A DNA stretch of 42,323 nucleotides from Pseudonocardiaceae bacterium (lineage in GTDB: Bacteria; Actinomycetota; Actinomycetes; Mycobacteriales; Pseudonocardiaceae): contig WHSZ01000055.1 of NCBI GenBank assembly GCA_009379845.1, positions 1-42,323 on the forward strand, written 5' to 3'. Below, in pieces: positions 18,568-26,747 of this stretch; the stretch's first letter is position 1; each line of letters starts with the position of its first letter. The notes beneath the pieces are model-generated. The model did not search any database. It was not told where the DNA came from and worked only from the letters and a program-made list of their open reading frames with translations. Made by a program: the position numbers and the translations under genes.

Positions 18568-19767
18568 TCAGGAGTTCCTGCGGAGGCGTCGGAACAGCAG
18601 GGTGCCGGCGCCCGCGCCGAGCAACACGAGACCGATCACGATCGGCCAGAAGATGGACGCACCCGTCTGGGCGAGGCCACCGGTGTTGTCCACGGCCGGT
18701 GCCGCCGCGGCCGGGCTGGACGTGGTCTCCGTCGGGCTCGGCTGGCTGGGTGCGCTCGACGAGGTCGGCGCGCTCGTCGTGGTGCTCGTGGTCGGCGGTG
18801 CCGCCGCCTCCCACTCGGCCTCGGCGTTCGCGGACAGCTTCGTCTTGTCGCTCTTGGCGAGGATCAGCGACTGGGTCGGGTGCTTCTGGTACTCCTTGCC
18901 GATGAACAGCCGGCCGAGGCTCAGCGGTGCCTCCGCCTTCAGCGTGAACTTCCCGCCACCGGGCTCGGCGGACTCCGGAACGTCCACGTAGATGTCGTAG
19001 GAGTCCTGCTCTTGGACCTTCTTCTCGACGTCGGCGCGGGGTAGCTCGTTGCCGTCCTTGTCGGTCAGCTTCACGCCCTCGGGGAACTCGGTGAGCACCT
19101 CGACCACCTCGGCCGTGCTGGACACCGTGAACGGGCCGATCCGCTCACCGGCGGTTCCGGACTGCTTGTCCGGCTTGACCTCGAGCACTGGCTGTGGCTC
19201 GTTGATGCCGGTGTTCTCATCGCCGGTCAGGTACTCGTACAGCGCCAGCACGTCGGCGTCGGACGTCGGGTTCCTGGTCGGCTGGGTCTTGTCCAGGTCC
19301 ACGTCATCGCTGAAATGCCAGACCGCGGCCTGGGTCGCCGCGATGGCTTCCTGCTTGTTCAGACCGTTCACGAAGTCCGCGTCGACCGTCTCGGACAGCT
19401 TGTCCAGCTCCACGGCCGGGTAGCTGTGGTGCAGCACCCAGTTGACCTTCGCGCGGTTCTTGTGGAACGGCGACTCGTCGTCCGGGTAGCTGTCCCACGG
19501 CACCTCGGTCATGTCCGGGTGGTTCGGATCGATCGAGGTGTCGATCTCCACGCAGTAGGTGTCGAAGTGTTTACCGGCCGTGCCGAGGCCGATTAACTTC
19601 GTCGTTAACCGACCCTTGTCGACCATATTGACCGAAAGGCCCGCGGTGTTCTGATGATCGAGGCTGGCGTCCGTTTGCGCTCCGGCCGGCACGGCGCCGG
19701 CGAGCATGACCGTGACCGAAGCTCCGATGATCGCAGCGCCGGCACGTACGAGGTTTGACCGACCCAT
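18568..19767 (-). CDS. sortase-anchored thioester-domain (TQXA) surface adhesin
   Basis: The 399-residue surface protein starts at ATG 19767 (MGRSNLVRAGAAIIGASVTV) after GGGGAG. A signal peptide of about 31 residues ends near PAGAQT. The thioester domain follows, with Cys72 in FDTYCVEIDT and the TQAAVW motif (Gln146); these two would form the internal Cys-Gln thioester used to attach covalently to host or surface targets. Cys72 is the only cysteine in the protein. A beta-rich domain and a Thr/Ser/Pro stalk precede the sorting signal LAQTG (365-369), a membrane helix and a basic tail (RRLRRNS). LAxTG suits class E sortase; no sortase gene is in view. Confidence 0.9.
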   Translation of the reverse strand: MGRSNLVRAGAAIIGASVTVMLAGAVPAGAQTDASLDHQNTAGLSVNMVDKGRLTTKLIGLGTAGKHFDTYCVEIDTSIDPNHPDMTEVPWDSYPDDESPFHKNRAKVNWVLHHSYPAVELDKLSETVDADFVNGLNKQEAIAATQAAVWHFSDDVDLDKTQPTRNPTSDADVLALYEYLTGDENTGINEPQPVLEVKPDKQSGTAGERIGPFTVSSTAEVVEVLTEFPEGVKLTDKDGNELPRADVEKKVQEQDSYDIYVDVPESAEPGGGKFTLKAEAPLSLGRLFIGKEYQKHPTQSLILAKSDKTKLSANAEAEWEAAAPPTTSTTTSAPTSSSAPSQPSPTETTSSPAAAAPAVDNTGGLAQTGASIFWPIVIGLVLLGAGAGTLLFRRLRRNS

Positions 19768-19914
19768 CGTTCTCCCCAAGTTACTCGGAGTACACGTATG
19801 CAATTGGCGCGGTCACCCTACTGAGTGAATTTTTCTGTGTTAACTCGGGGTGTGCTACTGACCGTCCTGCGTCATCGATCGGCAGGTCGTGGACGAATTT
19901 CGTAGGCTGGGGGC

Positions 19915-20970
19915 ATGTTCCACGAGTTGCGGGTTCCCGTGATCGTGGCGCCGATGGCCGGCGGCCCCTCGACGCCCGAGCTGGTCTCCCGCGCGGTCGA
20001 AGCGGGCGGGTTCGGGTTCCTCGCGGCCGGATACCTATCGGTCGACGCGCTCCGGCAGCAGATCACCGAGACGCGGGAAGCGTTGGGGGAAAACAGGTTC
20101 GGGGTGAACCTGTTCGTGCCCGGCGAGCGGGCCGACCCGGACGTGCGGGCGTACGGGGAGCGGCTGAGCGACGCGGCCGCGCGCTACGGCGTGGCACCAG
20201 GCGAGCCGGTGTGGGACGACGACGATTACCAGCGGAAGCTGGCGCTGGTGATCGCCGAGCGGGTCCCGGTTGTGTCATTCACCTTCGGGGCGCCGAGCCC
20301 GGCGGACGTCACCCGGTTGCACGAGGCCGGGAGTGACGCCGTGGTCACCGTGACCACCCCGGCCGAGGCGCGGGCGGCGGTCGACGCGGGGGCGAACGCG
20401 CTGTGCGTGCAGGGATTCGAGGCCGGCGGCCACCGCGGCACGTTCACCGACGACGGCGTCTCACCCGGCGGCGGCCCGCTGCACGGGCTACTCGCCGCGC
20501 TGCGTCTGATCCGCGCCGAGGTGGACGTGCCGCTGATCGCCGCGGGTGGGCTGATACACGGCGCGGACGTGGCCGCCGTGCTGGCCGGCGGGGCGGTCGC
20601 CGCCCAGCTGGGCACCGCGTTCCTGCGCTGCCCGGAGGCGGGCACTCAGCCCGCGCATCGTGGGGCGCTGGTGGACGGCGCCAGGGCGACCACGTTGACC
20701 CGCGCGTTCAGCGGCCGCCCCGCGCGCGGACTGGCGAACCGGTTCATCGACGAGCACGGCGAGCACGCCCCGGCGGCGTACCCGCAGCTGCACTGGTTGA
20801 CCAAACCGGTGCGGGGTGCCGCCGGCAAGGCCAACGATCCGGAAGCGATGTCGCTGTGGGCCGGCCAGACCTACCCGCTCGCCGATGACGCGCCGGTCGC
20901 CGATGTGCTTGCCCGGCTGCACCAGCAGGCGCGCGAGGCGATCTCAGCCGCGAGTGCGCGGTTCACGTGA
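19915..20970 (+). CDS. nitronate monooxygenase family protein
   Basis: The 351-residue FMN-dependent TIM-barrel enzyme starts at ATG 19915 (MFHELRVPVIVAPMAGGPST). NMO-family marks are the APMAGGPS opening with GFGFLAAGYL, the VSFTFGAPS strand, ALCVQGFEAGGHRGTF and the phosphate-binding PLIAAGGLIHG region with AQLGTAFL. These enzymes oxidise toxic alkyl nitronates to carbonyl compounds and nitrite. Class assignment is firm; the natural substrate is unknown. It is divergent from the adhesin gene, with an AT-rich 147-base gap that must hold both promoters, and convergent with the next gene two bases away. Confidence 0.9.
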   Translation: MFHELRVPVIVAPMAGGPSTPELVSRAVEAGGFGFLAAGYLSVDALRQQITETREALGENRFGVNLFVPGERADPDVRAYGERLSDAAARYGVAPGEPVWDDDDYQRKLALVIAERVPVVSFTFGAPSPADVTRLHEAGSDAVVTVTTPAEARAAVDAGANALCVQGFEAGGHRGTFTDDGVSPGGGPLHGLLAALRLIRAEVDVPLIAAGGLIHGADVAAVLAGGAVAAQLGTAFLRCPEAGTQPAHRGALVDGARATTLTRAFSGRPARGLANRFIDEHGEHAPAAYPQLHWLTKPVRGAAGKANDPEAMSLWAGQTYPLADDAPVADVLARLHQQAREAISAASARFT

Positions 20971-20972
20971 GG

Positions 20973-21947
20973 TCAGACGGCGTCGTCAAGCGTTTCGAGC
21001 GGAGCCTGGACCGCTTCCCTGTTGGCCCGCTTCGCGCAGCTCCTCGCGAACCGGGTGATCAACCGGGTGATGCCGGCCGGATCGTCCAGCTGCGGGCAGT
21101 GCCCGTGGTTGGGCAGCACCACGAGCTGACTTCCCGGCACCAGCGCGTGCAGTGCCTTGCCGGACTCCCCGTCGACCAACCTGTCCCGACCACAGCTGAC
21201 CGCGAGCAGCGGGGTGCGCACCTTGTCCAGCTGGTAGGCGTTGGCCAGTTCCCCGGTGAGCTCGTAGGCGAGCGCCAGCATCTCGGCGGTTGAGCGTCGG
21301 CGGGTCGCCGAAGCCAGGAACCGCGCTACCACCTCCGGATCGGCGGTACTGGTGTCGGCGTACATGAACCGCGGCAGCACCCGCTTGGCGATCTCACGGA
21401 CCGCGAAGTCCGGCACCAGTAGCGGCAGCGTGGCGTACAGCCGGAGCGGCAGCGGGTACCGGCCGACCGTGCGGATCACCCAGCCGTCCTGGATGCCGGG
21501 CGCGGCGATCGAGGCGACACCGGCGAGCGGCAGCTTCGGGTTCTGCGCGGCACGCACCGAGAGCGTCCCGCCGAGCGAATGGCCGACCAGCACCACGTCG
21601 CCGAACTGGGCCTGGTCCCGGACCAGCGCGGCGAGGAACCGGTCCAGCTGCGGCAGGATCGCGGCCCCCGGCCGCAGGCCGTCGGCCGAGCCGAAGCCGG
21701 GCAGGTCGACCGCGGTCGCCGGCAGGCCCCGGCTGGCGAGCTCGCGCAGCACGCCCCGCCACGTGTCGGCACTGTCACAGAAGCCGTGCACGAACACGAT
21801 GCGCGGCCGATCCGGTTTACCCGGCTTGGCGCGAGCCTCGACTTCAAGCACGCGCGTCGCGACGCCGGCGTAACGCCGGTCGGTTTCCCGAATGGGCCCG
21901 GAGACCGTGGACTGCGTCTCCGTCGTCGCCCGCGCCGCTGCGGTCAT
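20973..21947 (-). CDS. alpha/beta-fold hydrolase
   Basis: The 324-residue alpha/beta hydrolase starts at ATG 21947 (MTAAARATTETQSTVSGPIR). The oxyanion loop is FVHGFCDSADTWRGVL, the nucleophile elbow VLVGHSLGGTL, the acid is probably the Asp in VSCGRDRLVDG, and the catalytic His lies in VLPNHGHCPQLDDP. The cap is mostly helical (YPLPLRLYATLPLLVPDFAV). No signal peptide is present, so it is probably cytosolic. The substrate cannot be told from sequence. A TTAACC/GGTTAA dyad lies ten bases upstream of the start and may be its operator. Confidence 0.88.
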   Translation of the reverse strand: MTAAARATTETQSTVSGPIRETDRRYAGVATRVLEVEARAKPGKPDRPRIVFVHGFCDSADTWRGVLRELASRGLPATAVDLPGFGSADGLRPGAAILPQLDRFLAALVRDQAQFGDVVLVGHSLGGTLSVRAAQNPKLPLAGVASIAAPGIQDGWVIRTVGRYPLPLRLYATLPLLVPDFAVREIAKRVLPRFMYADTSTADPEVVARFLASATRRRSTAEMLALAYELTGELANAYQLDKVRTPLLAVSCGRDRLVDGESGKALHALVPGSQLVVLPNHGHCPQLDDPAGITRLITRFARSCAKRANREAVQAPLETLDDAV

Positions 21948-21956
21948 ATCTTAAGA

Positions 21957-21971
21957 TTAACCAGGGGTTAA
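21957..21971. promoter_or_regulatory. TTAACC-N3-GGTTAA dyad in an AT-rich promoter island
   Basis: TTAACC (21957-21962), AGG, GGTTAA (21966-21971) is a perfect dyad 10-24 bases upstream of the hydrolase start. It sits in an unusually AT-rich stretch (about 21945-22050) that also holds TTATACC and TTATACATACC words. Position and symmetry fit a repressor site over the promoter or 5' end of the transcript. Confidence 0.45.
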
Positions 21972-22054
21972 CAACTTATGCGGCTAAGTGGTCAATAACG
22001 AACGAATCTCGGTTTATACCGACCGGCGTTATACATACCGTGACGTGCGTGATT

Positions 22055-23020
22055 TCAGCGAGTGAAGACGATCTTTCCGGCCGTCTCGCCCTCCAGCATG
22101 GTTCGAAAACCCTGCTCGGCATCCTTCATCGGCAGCTGCGTGCCGATTTGTGGCCGGATGCCGCTCAGCTCGCAGAACTTCAACAGGCTGGCGAGCTCGT
22201 CCCGGCTGCCCATGGTCGAACCGGCCACGCGAAGCTGCAGGAAGAACACCCGGTGCAGCTCGGCGGCGTCGGCGTCACCGCTGGTGGCTCCGGAGATCAC
22301 GATGATCCCGCCCGGCTTCAGCGACTTCATGGAGTGTGACCAGGTCGCCTTGCCGACCGTTTCGAACACCGCGTCCACCCGCTCCGGCAGCCGTGCGCCG
22401 GGCTCGAAGGTGGCATGGGCGCCGAGTTCTTCGGCAACGGCCCGTTTCTCCTCCGAACGGCCGGTCGCCCACACCCGGAATCCGGCCGCCCTGCCGAGTT
22501 GCACCAGCGCGGTGGCCACGCCACCCGACGCGCCCTGCACGAGCATCGTCTGCCCCGGCTGCAGGCCGGACTTGACGAACAGCATCCGGTAGGCGGTCAG
22601 CCACGCGGTGCCCATGCACGCCGCCTCCGGGAAGGACAGCCCTTCCGGCTTCGGTAGCGCGTTCCGGCTCGGCACGATGACCGAATCGGCGAAGCTGCCC
22701 TGGTGCTTCTCGGTGAGCAGGGTGCGCTTCGGGTCAAGCGTCTCGTCGCCCTTCCACTCCGGGTCACCGATCACCGAGTGCAGGACCACCTCGGAGCCGT
22801 CGTCGAGCACTCCGGCACCGTCGCAACCCAGGATCATCGGGAACTGCTCGGGCTTGATGCCGACGCCCCGCAACGTCCACAGGTCGTGCATGTTCAGGCT
22901 GGCAGCGCGCATCGACACGCGTGTCCAGCCTTCCGGTACTTCGGGGTCGGGGCGCTCACCGACAGCCAGCGCGGCGAGCGGGTCTTCCTTGTTCGGCTCT
23001 GCTGCGTATACGGCGAACAT
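22055..23020 (-). CDS. zinc-independent medium-chain dehydrogenase/quinone oxidoreductase
   Basis: The 321-residue MDR-superfamily enzyme starts at ATG 23020 (MFAVYAAEPNKEDPLAALAV), with GGAAGG seven bases ahead; a GGD extension from an upstream start is less likely. The NADPH-binding fold is GQTMLVQGASGGVATALVQL with the adjacent VWATGRSEEKR. The catalytic and structural zinc Cys residues of alcohol dehydrogenases are absent (LNMHDLWTLRG in place of a CGxD site), pointing to a quinone oxidoreductase or enoyl-reductase type. The substrate is unknown. It shares the leftward direction with the hydrolase downstream, but the AT-rich gap suggests a separate promoter for that gene. Confidence 0.88.
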   Translation of the reverse strand: MFAVYAAEPNKEDPLAALAVGERPDPEVPEGWTRVSMRAASLNMHDLWTLRGVGIKPEQFPMILGCDGAGVLDDGSEVVLHSVIGDPEWKGDETLDPKRTLLTEKHQGSFADSVIVPSRNALPKPEGLSFPEAACMGTAWLTAYRMLFVKSGLQPGQTMLVQGASGGVATALVQLGRAAGFRVWATGRSEEKRAVAEELGAHATFEPGARLPERVDAVFETVGKATWSHSMKSLKPGGIIVISGATSGDADAAELHRVFFLQLRVAGSTMGSRDELASLLKFCELSGIRPQIGTQLPMKDAEQGFRTMLEGETAGKIVFTR

Positions 23021-23070
23021 ATCGCCACCTTCCCACACCGGGCGGCGAGTGGCCGCGTAGCCTCGGTCAC

Positions 23071-23322
23071 GTGCTGACCTGGCTGCGCGATTGGTGGGAC
23101 GGTGTCGAGCTGTGGCTCACCCAGCTCTGGTTCCCGTTCCAGTTCGCGCTGGTGCTGATGGTGCTGTTGCCGGTCTGTCTCGGTCTGGCGTGGTTGATCG
23201 ATCGAGTTGTGGACTTCGTCTCCGGGCTGTTCGGCCGCGACCGGTTGGCCGAGCCGCAAGCCGACTACGACCGGGAACCGGGGACCGGTGACGGTGTCCG
23301 CCGCGAACCGGGCGAGTCGTAG
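23071..23322 (+). CDS. small single-pass membrane protein
   Basis: GTG 23071 opens an 83-residue protein (MLTWLRDWWDGVELWLTQLW), with one strong membrane helix (FALVLMVLLPVCLGLAWLI) and an acidic/basic C-terminal tail ending REPGES. It is Trp-rich before the helix. The ribosome site is weak. It lies 10 bases before the small membrane-protein gene at 23333 and shares its direction with the barstar gene, so the three may form an operon. I do not recognise a family. Confidence 0.6.
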   Translation: MLTWLRDWWDGVELWLTQLWFPFQFALVLMVLLPVCLGLAWLIDRVVDFVSGLFGRDRLAEPQADYDREPGTGDGVRREPGES

Positions 23323-23332
23323 GCTTGGTCCC

Positions 23333-23488
23333 GTGGGTTCTCGAAGGCGCATCACGATTGCGCTTATCGCCCTGATCAGCTTGGTGTTGATCGGTTGGCT
23401 GTTCAGGGAATTCGTTGCCGAATCCGCTGAACTGCCAGGTGCGCCACCGCAGCCATCCTCCCTTGTCGTCGTCGATCCGGACGGGTGA
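23333..23488 (+). CDS. 51-residue membrane-anchored remnant upstream of barstar
   Basis: GTG 23333 opens a 51-residue frame: a basic start (GSRRRITIA), one membrane or signal helix (LIALISLVLIGWLFREF), a linker ELPGAPPQPSS and an abrupt end LVVVDPDG. Its stop overlaps the barstar start (GTGA). In relatives this position, just before barstar and coupled to it, is normally held by an exported barnase/RNase N1-T1 type ribonuclease with the same kind of N-terminal anchor. No catalytic Glu/Arg/His region is present here. I read it as an RNase gene that lost its catalytic domain by an in-frame deletion; alternatively it is an unrelated small membrane protein. Confidence 0.5.
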   Translation: MGSRRRITIALIALISLVLIGWLFREFVAESAELPGAPPQPSSLVVVDPDG

Positions 23489-23850
23489 TCACAGTGGACA
23501 GCTCCGAGAACAATGTGGACGCGGTCGTGGACGCGGTGAAGGAGCGGGGCGCCCAGCCTCACCTCGTCGACGGAACTATGTTGCGGGACAAGGCAAGCGC
23601 GCTGGACGCTATCTCCGCGGCACTGTCCTTTCCGGACTATTTCGGCAAGAACCTCGATGCTCTTTACGACTGCCTGCGGGATCTGTCCTGGTTGCAGGAG
23701 GGGGAGCACGTGCTGATCTGGGTGGCGCCTGAGACGCTGCGCATCGCGGACCCTACCGGCTACTCGGGAATCAAGCGGGCACTCGAGGACGCGGCGGCCT
23801 CGGCAAGCGAGTCCCGCCCGCTTTCCGTGGTGTTCACCGAAAGTGGCTGA
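23485..23850 (+). CDS. barstar family ribonuclease inhibitor
   Basis: The 121-residue protein starts at GTG 23485, overlapping the previous stop. The barstar core is clear: LDAISAALSFPDYFGKNLDA, then LYDCLRDLSWLQ, with the conserved Tyr-Phe-Gly-Lys-Asn-Leu-Asp-Ala helix that plugs the RNase active site in the barnase-barstar complex. Length is slightly above barstar itself, with an extra helix near the end (SGIKRALEDAAASASE). It should protect the cell from an extracellular-type guanyl RNase. No intact RNase is present beside it, so it may act on an RNase encoded elsewhere or be a leftover immunity gene. It is convergent with the enoyl-CoA hydratase gene, two bases away. Confidence 0.9.
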   Translation: MITVDSSENNVDAVVDAVKERGAQPHLVDGTMLRDKASALDAISAALSFPDYFGKNLDALYDCLRDLSWLQEGEHVLIWVAPETLRIADPTGYSGIKRALEDAAASASESRPLSVVFTESG

Positions 23851-23852
23851 GG

Positions 23853-24638
23853 TTACGGGTTGTCGGCCGGTACCCAGTTCGGTTTGCGCTTCTCGGCGAA
23901 CGCGGCCATGCCTTCCTGGCCCTCCTCGCTGGCGAAATGCCGCGCGGACAGCTCGAGCATCGCGCCGAACGTCTCCGCCAGCTCCGCCGAGCCGGCCCGC
24001 TGACCAAGCAGGTCCTTCGTCGCGGCAAGCGCGGCCGGTCCACCCTGGCACAGCATGTCGGTGTAGCGCTTCACCTCGGTGTCAAGCGCCTCGGTGCCGA
24101 CCGCCATGTTGATCAACCCGATCCGCGCGGCGCGCTCGGCATCGAAAGATTCCCCGGTCAGGAACAGCTCATGCGCGGCGCGCGGCAGCAGCCGGGGCAG
24201 CACCGGCACCGAGATCACCGCGGGCACCACGCCGATACGCACTTCGGTGAACGCGAAGGTCGCATCCCGTACGGCCACCGCGACGTCGGCGGCGGCGACC
24301 AGCCCGACGCCGCCCGCGCGGGCAGGCCCGCCGACCTTGGCGACCACGGGTTTCGGGCTCGTCACGATCCGATGCAGGATCGCGGGGAACTCGTTGACCG
24401 ACTGATCCTCGGCCGCCGCACCACGGGTTTCCTTCAGATCCATCCCCGAGCAGAACACCGGGCCGGTGTGGTCGAGCACGACCACCCGGACGCCGTCGTC
24501 CTGGCTGGCCGCTTCCAGCCCTTCGGACAGTTCGGAACGCAGCCGCGCGGACAGCGCGTTGCGGTTCCCCGGTGAGTGGAGGGTGATCGTGGCGATGCCG
24601 CCGGACACCGCGTATCGCACGAGCTTGTCGGTCGTCAC
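23853..24638 (-). CDS. enoyl-CoA hydratase/isomerase family protein
   Basis: The 261-residue crotonase-fold enzyme starts at GTG 24638 (MTTDKLVRYAVSGGIATITL). Oxyanion-hole segments are HSPGNRNALSARLRSEL and FCSGMDLKETRG. KVGGPARAGGVGLVAAADVA is the CoA-binding helix region, and FTEVRIGVVPAVISV carries the Glu that serves as a catalytic residue in hydratases. The C-terminus (FASEEGQEGMAAFAEKRKP) is typical. It acts on acyl-CoA in beta-oxidation or a related pathway; the exact substrate is not determinable. An ATG eight bases further upstream is in another frame. Confidence 0.9.
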   Translation of the reverse strand: MTTDKLVRYAVSGGIATITLHSPGNRNALSARLRSELSEGLEAASQDDGVRVVVLDHTGPVFCSGMDLKETRGAAAEDQSVNEFPAILHRIVTSPKPVVAKVGGPARAGGVGLVAAADVAVAVRDATFAFTEVRIGVVPAVISVPVLPRLLPRAAHELFLTGESFDAERAARIGLINMAVGTEALDTEVKRYTDMLCQGGPAALAATKDLLGQRAGSAELAETFGAMLELSARHFASEEGQEGMAAFAEKRKPNWVPADNP

Positions 24639-24663
24639 GCCCGCATTGTGCCAGCGGGATTGA

Positions 24664-25458
24664 TCAGGCGTACCGCAGGCTCTCAACCCTCGGCTGCGCG
24701 CCGGTGTACTTGCGGATCACCAGATCGGCGATGGCCTGTGCGGGTCCGAGGGGTTCGGCGACCACCGCGCCGGGGTCCTCGTCGCCGGCCTGCTCGATGA
24801 TCCGGTCCAGCAGCAGGCCGGGCGCGAGGAACCAGGACGCCACCGCGATCCGGCGCGCGCCGCGCTCCCGCAGCCGGCGCACCGCCTCCGGCAGGCCCGG
24901 CTCAGCCGCGGCGAACCCGGCGGCCACGCCGGCCCAGCCGTGCCGGGATTCCCAGCGCGCGGCGATCCGGTCCACCACCGCGTTCGCCTCCTGGCTGGAC
25001 GAGCCGGTTCCGGCCAGCACCACGCCGAGCTCCGGATCGTGCCGCGGCACGCCGGCCTCGGACAGCCGCCGCAGCGCGGTGGACTCGAGCGACTCGTCCG
25101 GCCCCAGCACGTCTGACGTGCACACCGAAAGCCTCGGCAGCCGGGCCTGTGCCTCGCCGATCAGCGCCGGGATGTCCACCCTGGCGTGATACGCCCTGCC
25201 GAGCAGCAGTGGCACCACGACGGCGTGCCGATGCCCGTCGCCGTGCAGCGCGGCGAGCACGTCACCGAGCCGTGGCGCGGACAGGTCGAGGAACGACGCC
25301 CGCGCGTCCACCCCGGGGCGGCGTTCGCGCAGCACGTCAAGCAGCGCGTGCACGGTCGCCGCGGAACGCGGGTCGCGGCTACCGTGCGCGACGGCCACCA
25401 ACGGCCCGTTCATCGCATCGCTCCGGTCGGTCCGCACCGCTTCGAACCCGTGCGTCAC
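24664..25458 (-). CDS. sirohydrochlorin chelatase (CbiX/SirB-like)
   Basis: The 264-residue protein has two CbiX-like halves: an N-terminal PLVAVAHGSRDPRSAATVHA with the catalytic His, then VVPLLLGRAYHARVDIP with the second His, and a degenerate C-terminal half. It inserts iron (or cobalt) into sirohydrochlorin; in this operon it would supply siroheme to Sir, like Rv2393 next to mycobacterial cysH. GTG 25458 overlaps the cysN stop (GTGA), which favours it as start; ATG 25413 (MNGPLVAVAHGSRD) with GGAG ahead is a good alternative and matches the usual family N-terminus. It is the last gene of the sulfate operon. Confidence 0.88.
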   Translation of the reverse strand: MTHGFEAVRTDRSDAMNGPLVAVAHGSRDPRSAATVHALLDVLRERRPGVDARASFLDLSAPRLGDVLAALHGDGHRHAVVVPLLLGRAYHARVDIPALIGEAQARLPRLSVCTSDVLGPDESLESTALRRLSEAGVPRHDPELGVVLAGTGSSSQEANAVVDRIAARWESRHGWAGVAAGFAAAEPGLPEAVRRLRERGARRIAVASWFLAPGLLLDRIIEQAGDEDPGAVVAEPLGPAQAIADLVIRKYTGAQPRVESLRYA

Positions 25459-26744
25459 GTGGACAGTGCCGCGTTGCCGAGCACCGGCAGGGTGGCGCCG
25501 ATCAGGCCGGCCGCGAGCGTGTCACCGTCCTTCGGCTCGATGATGATGAACGAACCCGTGCGGGCGTTCACGCTGTAGTCGTCCACCGGAAGCGGTTCCG
25601 AGGTACGCAGCTGAACCCGGCCGATCTCGTTGAGCTGCAACGCATCCGGAGCGTCCACGCTGGAGAGCGTCTGCTCCTCGAAACGCTTGCCCAGCTCGGT
25701 GACCATAGCCTGCACGGTCTTCGTGCCGTGCTTGACAAGTACCCGCGCACCCGCCCGCAGCGGCTGCTCGGACAGCCAGCAGACCGTGGCGTCCAGCTCG
25801 TCGGTCGCGGTCGGCACGTGCGAGGCGGAGGCGATCACGTCGCCACGCGAGATGTCCAGATCGTCGGCAAGCACGAGGGTGATCGACCGGCCGGAGGCGG
25901 CCGCCGGCAGCGGGCCGTCCGCGGTGTCGATGCGTTCCACCCTGCTGCGCCTACCGGATGGCACCACCACGACCTCGTCGCCCTCCCGCACCGTTCCGGC
26001 GGTGAGCTGACCGGCGTACCCGCGGTAGTCGGGGTACTCGGCGGTGCGTGGCCGGATCACGTACTGCACCGGCAGCCGGAACGGCACGTCCTCCGGATCG
26101 GGCGCCACCGGCACGGTCTCCAGGTGCTGGAGCAACGTCGGGCCGGAGTACCAAGGAGTCTTCCCTGAGGGCATGGCCACGTTGTCGCCGAGCAGCGCGG
26201 AGACCGGCACGGCGAGCACCGCGCCCTCGGCATAGCCCAGCTCGGCGGCGTGCGTGGTGAACTCCTTGGCGATGACCGCGAAGGTAGCCTCGTCGTAGTC
26301 GACCAGGTCGATCTTGTTCACCGCGAGGACCAGTCGTGGCACCCCGAGCAGCGCGAGCACCGCGGCGTGCCTGCGGGTCTGCTCGAGCACGCCCTTGCGG
26401 GCGTCCACCAGCAGCACACCGAGTTGCGCGGTGGACGCACCGGTGACGGTGTTGCGGGTGTACTGCACGTGGCCAGGCGTGTCGGCGAGCACGAAGGTGC
26501 GCCGCGGCGTGGCGAAGTAGCGGTACGCGACGTCGATCGTGATGCCCTGCTCCCGCTCCGAGCGCAACCCGTCGACAAGCAGCGAAAGGTCCGGTGTGGA
26601 CAGGCCACGGTCAACGCTCGCGCGCTCGACGGCGTCCAGCTGATCGGCCAGCACGGATTTGGTGTCGTACAGTAGCCGGCCGACCAGGGTGGATTTGCCG
26701 TCGTCCACACTGCCCGCGGTGGCGAGCCGCAAAAGGTCGCTCAT
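25455..26744 (-). CDS. cysN: sulfate adenylyltransferase GTPase subunit
   Basis: The 429-residue GTPase subunit of ATP sulfurylase couples GTP hydrolysis to APS formation by CysD. Its motifs are G1 AGSVDDGKSTLVGR, the switch REQGITIDVAYRYF, G3 DTPGHVQYTRN and G4 NKIDLVD, followed by EF-Tu-like beta-barrel domains. It ends at VLGNAALST with no fused CysC (APS kinase) domain, unlike mycobacterial CysNC. That fits direct reduction of APS by the Fe-S type CysH in this operon. It starts three bases after the cysD stop. Confidence 0.96.
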   Translation of the reverse strand: MSDLLRLATAGSVDDGKSTLVGRLLYDTKSVLADQLDAVERASVDRGLSTPDLSLLVDGLRSEREQGITIDVAYRYFATPRRTFVLADTPGHVQYTRNTVTGASTAQLGVLLVDARKGVLEQTRRHAAVLALLGVPRLVLAVNKIDLVDYDEATFAVIAKEFTTHAAELGYAEGAVLAVPVSALLGDNVAMPSGKTPWYSGPTLLQHLETVPVAPDPEDVPFRLPVQYVIRPRTAEYPDYRGYAGQLTAGTVREGDEVVVVPSGRRSRVERIDTADGPLPAAASGRSITLVLADDLDISRGDVIASASHVPTATDELDATVCWLSEQPLRAGARVLVKHGTKTVQAMVTELGKRFEEQTLSSVDAPDALQLNEIGRVQLRTSEPLPVDDYSVNARTGSFIIIEPKDGDTLAAGLIGATLPVLGNAALST

Positions 26745-26747
26745 TGG

